Assembly (NCBI GenBank): GCA_024641335.1
Contig: JAHEDG010000028.1
Coordinates: 1 to 37,978 of the forward strand
Direction: 5' to 3'
DNA: 37,978 bases
DNA from: Candidatus Zixiibacteriota bacterium
Lineage (GTDB): Bacteria; Zixibacteria; MSB-5A5; UBA10806
A program made the position numbers and the translations under genes. Shown here in pieces: positions 27,166 to 34,280 of this stretch; positions within the stretch are counted from its first letter, which is position 1; each line of letters opens with the position of its first letter. The notes under the pieces are model-generated. The model ran no database searches, was not told the origin of the DNA, and saw only the letters and a list, made by a program, of their open reading frames with translations.

Positions 27166-27987
27166 ATGAGATACCCGACTGGAAAAATTTACGATCGACC
27201 AGGTATGACATTTTTTATAGCCGTTCTTTTGCTTCTGGCCTCGCCGATCGTTTCATTCGATAATGCCACGGCCGGAGAGAACGGAAAGGGATCAGCCGGG
27301 AAAAGCTCAAACCGTAAATTCATTATTCGTTCGGCCCTGACAGCGGGAGCCGGCGCCGCGTTATTCATTTTCGATGGAGAGTTGAACGAACTAAGCCAAA
27401 AACCGAGGCTTCATGGCTCGGCAGCCGATCGATTTTTCGATATCGTCGAGAATTTCGGACGGGAGCCGGGGGTTATGATCTCGGTTCCGGCCTTTATCGG
27501 GTATGGGCTGATCGCCAAAAATGAGAAAAGCCTGAGAACCGGAGGGGAGCTGGCGGGCGTGATCCTGGGCGGCCAGGGGATAACCTGGGCCGTAAAAAGA
27601 ACATTCGGCAGAAAACGTCCCTTCGAATCGGATTCGCCGTATCGGTTTTTTGACGGGGGAAGCTCATTCTATTCGGGTCATACCATAACGGCTTTTACCA
27701 TATCCGCGATCATCTCGATCAATTATCCTCGTCAGAATCTCGCTTTTCTCGGAATTGATCGGGAGGCGCCGCTGGTTCCGATAGCGTTGTATTCATTGGC
27801 CGGGCTGGTCGGTCTGCAGCGGTTGTATAGCGACGCCCATTGGGCGTCCGATGTTTACGCGGGAGCGCTGGCCGGGTACGGAGCCGGCCGGCTGGCGGTT
27901 TATTTCGGCAAAAAGCTCGATATCGGTTTTCTGACTGTCGTTCGGGGCGGGGCTCCGATCGTCGCCGTATCGCTTCGCTTCGATTGA
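27166..27987 (+). CDS. PAP2-family membrane phosphatase, exported
   Basis: A PAP2 (phosphatidic acid phosphatase type 2) protein of 273 residues from ATG 27166, or 260 from ATG 27205 (MTFFIAVLLLLASPIVS, a clean signal peptide). A TTG at 27145 is also in frame. The three PAP2 motifs are present: KRTFGRKRP, YSGHT, and RLYSDAHWASDVYAG, with the catalytic histidine in SGH and the second in the HWASD block. It would remove phosphate from a lipid carrier or lipid such as undecaprenyl pyrophosphate or phosphatidic acid on the outer side of the inner membrane. Start choice is uncertain. Confidence 0.88.
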   Translation: MRYPTGKIYDRPGMTFFIAVLLLLASPIVSFDNATAGENGKGSAGKSSNRKFIIRSALTAGAGAALFIFDGELNELSQKPRLHGSAADRFFDIVENFGREPGVMISVPAFIGYGLIAKNEKSLRTGGELAGVILGGQGITWAVKRTFGRKRPFESDSPYRFFDGGSSFYSGHTITAFTISAIISINYPRQNLAFLGIDREAPLVPIALYSLAGLVGLQRLYSDAHWASDVYAGALAGYGAGRLAVYFGKKLDIGFLTVVRGGAPIVAVSLRFD

Positions 27988-28057
27988 TAAATTTACAGGT
28001 TTTTCCCGGCTAATATTGCCCCTTGACAAAATCAATCATAACTCCGAAACATGCCGC

Positions 28058-28750
28058 ATGGCAAAAAAGAGAATCGAATACCCGGGAGCTATGATCAACA
28101 TGGCCGACCCGGAAAAACACTTCGCCTTCCACGATCAATGGATGCGCGACTATTATCTGGGAGCGATCAAGTCTATCCTGGAGATAAAGCAGATCGAGGG
28201 AAAAGTACTGGATATCGGCAGCGGCCCCGGAGCGTTTGGGATACTCCTTTGCGAACGCACGGAGTTTACCAGTGTCATAGGCCTGGAGCAATCGAATACC
28301 TTATTGCGAGTCGGGGAGGCGGTATCGTCGCGCTACGGCTATACCGGCCGGATATCGTTCAAGATCTGGGAGAACGACAGCCTGCCTTTTGCCGATAACG
28401 AATTCGACGCCGTGGTCAGTTTATCGTCGATGCACCAATGGAAAGAGCCGGCTAAGATATTGGCTGATATCGAAAGAGTAAAGAAAAAGGACGGTCTGGT
28501 ATATATCTCCGATTACCGCCGGGATCAATTCCGGCTGCCGTTTTATTTTTACGCCAGGAAAATGCGCCTGAAGTTCGGTAAAGAGATATCGTCGAACCTG
28601 AAAAACGGCCTGCGGGCAGCGTATACGTCGGAGGAGATCAGGGACCTTCTGGAAAACCTGAACTTGACGCAATGGCATCTGGAGAAAAATCATCGATGGT
28701 TCAACCTGATGTTTCCGTCGAAAACCGCGAGCGAGAATTTAGGAGAATAA
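28058..28750 (+). CDS. Class I SAM-dependent methyltransferase
   Basis: A 230-residue methyltransferase. Motif I, VLDIGSGPGAFG, is at residues 50-61, an acidic ribose-binding position follows in VIGLEQS, and LPFADNEFDAVVSLSSMHQW is the type-11 methyltransferase core. The C-terminal part with a basic stretch (FYFYARKMRLKFGKE) probably shapes the substrate site. I chose ATG 28058 (MAKKRIEYPG). A TTG 42 bases earlier overlaps a TTGACA box. The substrate is unknown. The following PLP-enzyme gene is on the same strand 32 bases downstream and may be co-transcribed. Confidence 0.9.
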   Translation: MAKKRIEYPGAMINMADPEKHFAFHDQWMRDYYLGAIKSILEIKQIEGKVLDIGSGPGAFGILLCERTEFTSVIGLEQSNTLLRVGEAVSSRYGYTGRISFKIWENDSLPFADNEFDAVVSLSSMHQWKEPAKILADIERVKKKDGLVYISDYRRDQFRLPFYFYARKMRLKFGKEISSNLKNGLRAAYTSEEIRDLLENLNLTQWHLEKNHRWFNLMFPSKTASENLGE

Positions 28751-28782
28751 AACGGCCGGGACGATCAGGCCGGGAGGATTTT

Positions 28783-29775
28783 ATGAATATCGAGCTTCCA
28801 CCACGTTTTTCTTTCTCGCAGCTACCCACTCCGCTGGAATCGCTGCCTTTGTCCCCGGCCCCGGAATCAAGGATAGAGATTTTCATAAAGCGCGACGATC
28901 TGACCGGATCTGTTTTGTCGGGCAATAAGATACGAAAACTGGAATTTCTGTTTTACGATCTGGTTTCCAAAGGGGCTGATACGGTTATAACCTGCGGCGG
29001 AGTCCAATCCAATCATTGCCGGGCGGTAGCGGCACTCAGCGCCACATCGGGGATTCAATGTCATCTTGTTCTGAAAGGGAAAGAGCCTAAAACTCCGGAC
29101 GGCAACTACCTTCTTTCCCGTCTTTTCGGGGCTAAGGCGAAATTCATCACGGCCGCGCGGTATGAATCGGGAGTCGATTCCGTAATGGAAAATCTGGCCG
29201 CCGTTTACAGGAAGAAAGGGAAAAAGCCGTATATTATTCCGGAGGGAGGCTCTGATCCGCTGGGAGCCTGGGGATATATCAAGGCCTTGCGGGAGATAAA
29301 AACGCAGGTCGATCAGGCAAATATCGATATAGACGCCATTTGTTGCGCGGTCGGTTCCGGCGGGACCTATGCGGGGCTCTATCTGGGAACCAGGATTACA
29401 GGTTGGGACGTGAGTATATTCGGTGTGGCTGTGGCCAGAAATACACAGTATTACCAGAAACGGATCTACGATATCTGTATCGCGGTGGAAAAGGATCTTG
29501 GCCAGTCTCTTAATATCGATCCGGAGGAATTCGATATCGATGACAGTTTCATCGGTCCCGGGTACGCCAGGATCGGACCGGTCGAAACCGACTTCATTAG
29601 GAACGTAGCCAAGAATTCCGGGATACTGCTCGATCCGGCTTATACGTCGAAGGCGCTCCTGGGGTTATTCACCCGGGTGGCTGAAGGCAAATTCAAGAAT
29701 GGTTCGAATATACTGTTTATTCATACCGGCGGGCAATGGGGACTACTTCCGTTCAGAGGGAAATTGGGCCTGTAA
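28783..29775 (+). CDS. PLP-dependent D-cysteine desulfhydrase/ACC deaminase family enzyme
   Basis: A 330-residue fold-type II PLP enzyme. IKRDDLTG (35-42) and GNKIRKLEFL (47-56) carry the PLP lysine, K52 by family alignment, and GGVQSNHCR (72-80) binds the cofactor phosphate. YIIPEGGSDPLGAWGYI and AVGSGGTYAGL match the family. Members split D-cysteine to pyruvate, ammonia and sulfide, or open the ring of aminocyclopropane carboxylate. The residues that decide between them are not clear enough to call. GGGAGGA lies five bases before the ATG, which rules out a longer in-frame start. Confidence 0.9.
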   Translation: MNIELPPRFSFSQLPTPLESLPLSPAPESRIEIFIKRDDLTGSVLSGNKIRKLEFLFYDLVSKGADTVITCGGVQSNHCRAVAALSATSGIQCHLVLKGKEPKTPDGNYLLSRLFGAKAKFITAARYESGVDSVMENLAAVYRKKGKKPYIIPEGGSDPLGAWGYIKALREIKTQVDQANIDIDAICCAVGSGGTYAGLYLGTRITGWDVSIFGVAVARNTQYYQKRIYDICIAVEKDLGQSLNIDPEEFDIDDSFIGPGYARIGPVETDFIRNVAKNSGILLDPAYTSKALLGLFTRVAEGKFKNGSNILFIHTGGQWGLLPFRGKLGL

Positions 29776-30053
29776 AAGGCCCGGAATTATGGACTTTTCG
29801 GATAGATTTTTCCGGAGGCGGTTGCAATTAATAGGCAATTCAATTCACAATAACGCAGTTTTAGCTTGCCATAAATACGGTCTCCAATTATATTGTCCAG
29901 AGGCATTGAACGGCCCTCATTGAATGGACGTAAGTAATTACCTGATAAGGAATTGGTGTCGGCTCTGCGGGGCCTTGGCAAGAGAATATATGATCGGAGG
30001 CATAGGGTTTGCTTTAATCACGGTAAAAGAGACAAAGTAAACTCGGGGGTCGA
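29776..30053. other. Intergenic spacer
   Basis: This spacer of 278 bases separates the PLP-enzyme gene from the orphan gene. A perfect six-pair stem (GGGCCT/AGGCCC) straddles the end of the PLP gene but has no T-run. I see no promoter or ORF worth keeping apart from GGGGG before the next start. Confidence 0.4.
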
Positions 30054-30674
30054 ATGTTAACAAACGGATTGGAAAGAGGTTTTACAGACATAACCTTGAC
30101 GCTTTTGAGAAATCCCAAAGTCGGCAAGGATAAGATGGGCTGGTATATCTATACGTTGAGCGAAAACGCCAAGGTTTATTTCGATACCTTTTACAGATTT
30201 TTGGAAAATACCGAAGTCAAATGTCTGAGAGAGCTCAAGGATCTTGAAGATAAGATCAATTCCACATCCGAGGAACATGGCGAAACACTGTCGTATTACC
30301 GTGCCCGCAAGATAATTGTCGAGCAGATAGTCAAGCACCTTTATCTCTGCTATACCGATTCGAAAAACCTGTCGTCGATCATGACTCCCTGGTGTTTCGG
30401 AACAGTGGTATTGGAGAAGATCGAGATTTACCGCGACAGAATCTCCAAAGGTCTGGTGCAGGATCGCAATATCCCCGAGTACCCTTATTACGTGCTTCAA
30501 TATATTGATGAAATTTATAAGAAATCACTCCTCGAGCTTTTCGGATTCCCTGAAAAGGCGTTATCCATGCGCTGGCAGTATTCGGAGCTTTTGAAGAGAT
30601 ACAGCAAGGTGCTTTCCAACGTGACCAACTCCCTGCAAAGCGTCCTGACAATGATCAAAAGTCAGGGTATATAA
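30054..30674 (+). CDS. Orphan helical protein, function unknown
   Basis: A 206-residue soluble protein with no motif I recognise. It is mostly predicted helix, with charged heptad-like stretches such as CLRELKDLEDKINSTSEEHG and SNVTNSLQSVLTMIKSQGI. Cysteines are at 58, 99 and 114. GGGGG (30045-30049) precedes the ATG. It is followed by a strong terminator and has no partner on the same strand, so it is a single-gene transcript. Composition matches its neighbours. It may be a lineage-specific gene. Confidence 0.75.
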   Translation: MLTNGLERGFTDITLTLLRNPKVGKDKMGWYIYTLSENAKVYFDTFYRFLENTEVKCLRELKDLEDKINSTSEEHGETLSYYRARKIIVEQIVKHLYLCYTDSKNLSSIMTPWCFGTVVLEKIEIYRDRISKGLVQDRNIPEYPYYVLQYIDEIYKKSLLELFGFPEKALSMRWQYSELLKRYSKVLSNVTNSLQSVLTMIKSQGI

Positions 30675-30701
30675 AGAATTACTCTCTCTTTTTTTGGGTA
30701 G

Positions 30702-30727
30702 CCCCGCCTTCCGGCGGGGTTTTTTTT
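30702..30727 (+). terminator. Strong Rho-independent terminator
   Basis: CCCCGCC (30702-30708), loop TTCC, GGCGGGG (30713-30719), then eight T. A perfect seven-pair GC stem with a tetraloop. It closes the orphan-gene transcript and insulates the following cassette. Confidence 0.97.
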
Positions 30728-30781
30728 AAGGGTAAAAATCTCGTTTTTCGCCGAACTTCCGGAAAATAACTAAATATTCTC

Positions 30782-30810
30782 TTGCCAAAAGCTTTTTCCC
30801 AAGCTATTGT
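30782..30810 (+). promoter_or_regulatory. Candidate promoter of the amidoligase cassette
   Basis: TTGCCA (30782-30787), 17 bases, TATTGT (30805-30810). It lies about 55 bases after the terminator and 38 bases before the ATG of the small ORF at 30848. Confidence 0.5.
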
Positions 30811-30847
30811 AACTCCCGCAAAATTATGGCAGGGCGGAAGCCGAAGT

Positions 30848-30979
30848 ATGACATTGGATAGCGAAGAACCTAATAACAACAGCGAAATCCCCATAGACGG
30901 TATTTCCAAACGTTTATTATCCGTTGGTGTTTCGCGGCTTGTTTTATTGTTTCATGTCGGGTTGTTTCGAGTGGCATGA
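30848..30979 (+). CDS. Small 43-residue ORF at head of the amidoligase cassette
   Basis: The ORF encodes MTLDSEEPNNNSEIPIDGIS followed by a more basic and hydrophobic half ending in SRLVLLFHVGLFRVA. GGAAG lies seven bases upstream of the ATG, and a candidate promoter is at 30782-30810. Its stop overlaps the start of the RLAN gene as ATGA (30976-30979), the usual sign of translational coupling. An acidic N-terminal half with a compact C-terminal half would suit a substrate or leader peptide for the following ligase, but I have no homolog to support this. It could also be a chance ORF. Confidence 0.4.
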   Translation: MTLDSEEPNNNSEIPIDGISKRLLSVGVSRLVLLFHVGLFRVA

Positions 30980-31626
30980 AAAACAGGCGCGTCGAAAAAT
31001 CGTCACTGATCGCGGAAGCGATCCGGCATAATTATCTGGCTTTGGCCGAAGATAAAATCAATATAAATTTGTCCGGGAAATACGGCTACCTCGAATCGGC
31101 ATATTATTTTTCCCAGGACCTGGAAAACCGGCAAGAGACTGTCCGTCCTACCTGTAAAGAGATTCTGGACGCTTATATCGTCCCGGTATCGCTGGAAAAA
31201 GCCAAGCTGGCCGGAATCGGTATCCCTAATTATTATCTTACCAACGGCTATTTCGAGCCGCCGGTCATCATCGATCCGATCAATCCGTTTATGTGGCGAA
31301 GCAGTATCATATTGAAATCTTCCAGGAAGGCACAGATCGCGAAATCACTGACCAGAAATTACACTTACGCTATCTGCTGCCAGGAGCTGCCGCCGTTATC
31401 GAAGGTAGTTACCTTTCATGCCGTAATGGGCTGGAGCGTATCGGAACGGTACAGGAAAATCGCTGAGGCGATCTGGAAGATCTTCTCGATCCCTGTCGCC
31501 ACTGTCAGGATAATAATCACCGACGACGACGGCATTATTTTCAGCAGCATTTCCGATCTGGCATTTGAAAGTCTCAATATGCGGGAGCTGGCATATTTGC
31601 AGGAGAGGATCACCTGGGCAGAATAG
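30976..31626 (+). CDS. RLAN-domain protein (RimK-like ATP-grasp N-terminal domain)
   Basis: A 216-residue protein matching the domain that normally precedes the ATP-grasp half of RimK-family amidoligases. The segment INLSGKYGYLESAYYFSQDL (near 35-54) corresponds to the conserved IN-L-Y-YL-YY-S block, and VRPTCKEILD follows it. The end IIITDDDGIIFSSISDL also matches. In most genomes this domain and the ATP-grasp are one protein. Here it ends in TAG at 31624, and the ATP-grasp frame runs on in the -1 frame. The start overlaps the small ORF by ATGA. It probably pairs with the ATP-grasp protein. Confidence 0.85.
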   Translation: MKNRRVEKSSLIAEAIRHNYLALAEDKININLSGKYGYLESAYYFSQDLENRQETVRPTCKEILDAYIVPVSLEKAKLAGIGIPNYYLTNGYFEPPVIIDPINPFMWRSSIILKSSRKAQIAKSLTRNYTYAICCQELPPLSKVVTFHAVMGWSVSERYRKIAEAIWKIFSIPVATVRIIITDDDGIIFSSISDLAFESLNMRELAYLQERITWAE

Positions 31627-32498
31627 GGGTTTACATAGAAAGATATACCGTTTCCCGCTCCGAGGAAATGGAAGCGCTGATGAAATTCGGGCAGGTCGCT
31701 CGTCGTCAGGGGCATGATGTCGATTATCTTTTCCGTCCGGATATGTATAAGATACCGCAATATGACGCTATCTTCATTAGGGCTCTGACCGATCCGTTGA
31801 ACTCGTCATATATCGCCGCCAGGATAGCGGAACTGCACGGTGTCCGGGTTATCGACGATCCGGCGTCGATTTTTATCTGTTGCGATAAGGTCAATATGTA
31901 CAGCCATCTTCAAGGGGCGAATGTACCGATCCCGGATACCTTGTTTTTCCAGAAATCGGACCTCACTATAAAAAAGGGAGCCGAACTGCTCGAGAGTATC
32001 GGCAGTCCTTTTGTCCTGAAAGCCCCCAACAGCAGTTTTTCCATGTATGTCGAGAAAATCGAAACCGCAGAGGCCTTTGTTAAGATCGGTCATCGTTTTC
32101 TAAGGCGGGCCGACCGGATAGTGGTTCAGAAATTCATCCGCTCCGAGTACGATTGGAGAGTCGGCGTTCTCGGCGGAGAGCCGCTCTATGTTTGCCAGTA
32201 TACCATACCGAAGAAACAGTGGAAAGTACTGACATACGTGGAAAACGGCCGGATTATCTACGGCCCGGTAAAGGCGTTCGAGCTTGAAAACGCCAATCCT
32301 CGTTTGTTGGAAACGGCAGTACGGGCCGGCTCGGCTATCGGCGACGGGCTTTATGGAGTAGATCTCAAACAGGTCGGTGATGATTTCGTTGTCATCGAGG
32401 TCAACGATAACCCGACTATCGCCGCCAACGAGGAAGACCGCAAGGCTCCTTTGCTTTATGAAAAAGTTGTCCGCTACCTGATGAAGGAGCGGGGATAG
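31614..32498 (+). CDS. RimK-like ATP-grasp amidoligase (separate from its RLAN domain)
   Basis: An ATP-grasp ligase of 294 residues if started at CTG 31614, or 276 at ATG 31668. The motifs are FIRALTDPLNSSYIAARIAE, DDPASIFICCDKVNMYSHL, PFVLKAPNSSFSMYV, EYDWRVGVLGGEPLYVCQY and the metal-binding GDGLYGVDLKQV and IEVNDNP. These match, in order, the catalytic half of RLAN-RimK proteins that join amino acids or peptides through an acyl-phosphate. The longer start restores the first strand RIGVYIERYTV, which the family has, and GGAGAGG (31602-31608) lies five bases before the CTG. An ATG start would cut that strand off. Confidence 0.88.
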   Translation: MGRIGVYIERYTVSRSEEMEALMKFGQVARRQGHDVDYLFRPDMYKIPQYDAIFIRALTDPLNSSYIAARIAELHGVRVIDDPASIFICCDKVNMYSHLQGANVPIPDTLFFQKSDLTIKKGAELLESIGSPFVLKAPNSSFSMYVEKIETAEAFVKIGHRFLRRADRIVVQKFIRSEYDWRVGVLGGEPLYVCQYTIPKKQWKVLTYVENGRIIYGPVKAFELENANPRLLETAVRAGSAIGDGLYGVDLKQVGDDFVVIEVNDNPTIAANEEDRKAPLLYEKVVRYLMKERG

Positions 32499-32503
32499 CG
32501 ATC

Positions 32504-32968
32504 TTGCGGGCGGTAATCAGAATCGGCGGTATAAGCGATCTGGATTCCCTGGTGGAATTGGAAACCAGGGGATTTCTATTCGATAGATTCGATCGCGGCC
32601 AATACCGCTACCTTCTCACCAGGGCGAACTCCACGGTCTATATACTCGAACATGAAAACAGGATCGCGGGAACGGCTGTCATGCTCTGGAGGAAGAATTC
32701 GTCGGCCGGACGTTTATATAACATCGTGGTCGATCCGGAATATCACGGACGCGGTTTCGGAAAGATGCTTATGGAAGCCTGCGAAAGGGAAACTGTCAGG
32801 AGAAAACTGGTGGAGATTTCGCTGGAGGTGCGGGTTGATAATCTATCCGCCATAGCTCTTTATGAAAAGCTCGGTTTTAAAACCGCCGGACTGCTCAAAG
32901 GATATTATTCCGACAACTCCAACGGCCTTAAGATGATCAAGAAGCTCGGCTCAATACCTTATAGATAA
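32504..32968 (+). CDS. GNAT-family N-acetyltransferase of the amidoligase cassette
   Basis: A 154-residue acetyltransferase. IRIGGISDLDSLVELETRGF starts the fold, and NIVVDPEYHGRGFGKMLMEA carries the acetyl-CoA binding loop (RGFGK). VDNLSAIALYEKLGFK is the usual RimI-type C-terminal motif. In other genomes such a GNAT, often fused to a C39-like peptidase domain, sits beside the RLAN-ATP-grasp protein. Here the peptidase part is missing. The start is TTG, after GGAGCGGGGA, five bases beyond the ligase stop. The end overlaps the convergent glycosyltransferase gene by ten bases. Confidence 0.87.
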   Translation: MRAVIRIGGISDLDSLVELETRGFLFDRFDRGQYRYLLTRANSTVYILEHENRIAGTAVMLWRKNSSAGRLYNIVVDPEYHGRGFGKMLMEACERETVRRKLVEISLEVRVDNLSAIALYEKLGFKTAGLLKGYYSDNSNGLKMIKKLGSIPYR

Positions 32969-34125
32969 TTCGCGGCCTGGGTTTGGCCTGAAGAGATTTC
33001 GTCAATTAAGGCTTTCAGCTTCGCGGCCGATTTAGCGACATCGAATCGCTCCGCGGCCTCGGCCTTAAACGTTTCGAACTCTTTTTTCAAATCGCTCCGG
33101 GTCATGGCGGCGGCCATAGCCGACGCCAGCGGTTTTGATTCGCCGGTTGGGATAACTATAGCCGGGGTATTTATTACGACTTCACCCAATCCCAAACAGT
33201 CACTGGCGATAAGCGGAACTCCGGCGCAGAGAACCTCGCAGGCCAGAAGACTTAATCCTTCGAAAATCGACGGCATCAAGATGGCATCGCACCCTTTCAT
33301 CGCCTCGGATATGTCGGGCCTGAACTCAAGAAAACGAAAATAATCTGAGAGGCTTTTTCGGCTGATATCGGACGAGTAAACCGAGTCGTCGCCGGAGCCG
33401 ACTGTCAGGACAACGAATTTTCCGAAGGGGTTTCCGGACTTAACCAGCATAGCGACCGCGTCGATAATATGGTTGAATCCCTTCTGCGGAGTGAACCGTC
33501 CGAAAAAGCCGAATATGAATTTATCTATAGCAATGCCCGATTCTTCCCGCAGCCTTCGGCCGGCATCGGGAGATTCCCCGGAGAAACGTCCGATGTCTAT
33601 CCCGTTTTTGATGACCACCCATTTGGTATTCGACCGGTATTTTTCAGGCACAGATTTTTTGAAATGCTCCAGAACATCATTACCCACCCCGTGCGCCGCT
33701 TTCAGGCTTCCGATGGTTTTGCGAAACAGCAGTTTTTTGAGTCTGCCGGAGAATCCGCGAAAATAATGATCATAGACAGAGCCGTGGACAGTGAGCAGAT
33801 GAGGGATTCTGAAAATTCGGTTTATCAGGTAGATATGCGAGGCGGCTATGTAGTCCTGGCTATGAATCAGGTCGTATCTGTTCTTTTTCAGGAGATTGAA
33901 TGCCCGCAGGAAGAGTAAGTTTTTACCGAAAAACGGTTGGGCCCAGACCGTTTTCATCCCAGCGGCCCGCATATCGATTTCGAACTGTTCTTTTTCGAAC
34001 GTCGGGTTGGCCAGGATAGTTATTTCGTAACGGTCCTTTGGAAAATAGCGAAAATTATAAAGCAGAAATGTCCGCAGCCCGCCCCATGGCCAGAGTGTTG
34101 TTATCAGTATTCTGGTTTTTTTCAT
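32959..34125 (-). CDS. Glycosyltransferase family 4-like protein
   Basis: A 388-residue GT-B glycosyltransferase. The N-terminal half starts MKKTRILITTLWPWGGLRT and includes DLIHSQDYIA and HLLTVHGSVYDHYF. The C-terminal nucleotide-binding half has VVIKNGIDIGRF, FGFFGRFTPQKGF, DAILMPSIFEGLSLLACEVL and GVPLIASDCLGLGEVV, including the donor-binding glutamate in the EGLSLLACE motif. It transfers a sugar from a nucleotide donor to a lipid or saccharide acceptor. I begin at ATG 34125. A TTG 18 codons earlier has no support. It is convergent with the amidoligase cassette. Confidence 0.93.
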   Translation of the reverse strand: MKKTRILITTLWPWGGLRTFLLYNFRYFPKDRYEITILANPTFEKEQFEIDMRAAGMKTVWAQPFFGKNLLFLRAFNLLKKNRYDLIHSQDYIAASHIYLINRIFRIPHLLTVHGSVYDHYFRGFSGRLKKLLFRKTIGSLKAAHGVGNDVLEHFKKSVPEKYRSNTKWVVIKNGIDIGRFSGESPDAGRRLREESGIAIDKFIFGFFGRFTPQKGFNHIIDAVAMLVKSGNPFGKFVVLTVGSGDDSVYSSDISRKSLSDYFRFLEFRPDISEAMKGCDAILMPSIFEGLSLLACEVLCAGVPLIASDCLGLGEVVINTPAIVIPTGESKPLASAMAAAMTRSDLKKEFETFKAEAAERFDVAKSAAKLKALIDEISSGQTQAANYL

Positions 34126-34280
34126 ACGGGCGACACCCCGACACGCGAGTAAATCATAATATGTGGAAGTATATGGCAACGGGCGTAAAAGTAAAGCAGG
34201 ATTTGGAGAAAAGAGACTCCATTAGAGGACGGCATTTACCCACGGAAGCGATATGGCGAAGAGATTCCCGCCAATGACTA

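Noticed and set aside
28016-28057. TTG start and leaderless promoter for the methyltransferase
   Set aside because: A perfect TTGACA lies at 28023-28028 but the -10 position is poor, and the added residues do not fit the family.
30782-30847. Longer TTG start for the small ORF before the RLAN gene
   Set aside because: The TTG is part of a candidate -35 box and has no ribosome site. The ATG at 30848 is better placed.
31569-31626. Programmed -1 frameshift joining RLAN and ATP-grasp
   Set aside because: No slippery heptamer or strong downstream structure is visible in the overlap, and a ribosome site before CTG 31614 explains separate translation.
33469-33918. Frame opposite the glycosyltransferase
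   Set aside because: Mirror of the GT-B coding sequence without motifs or ribosome site.
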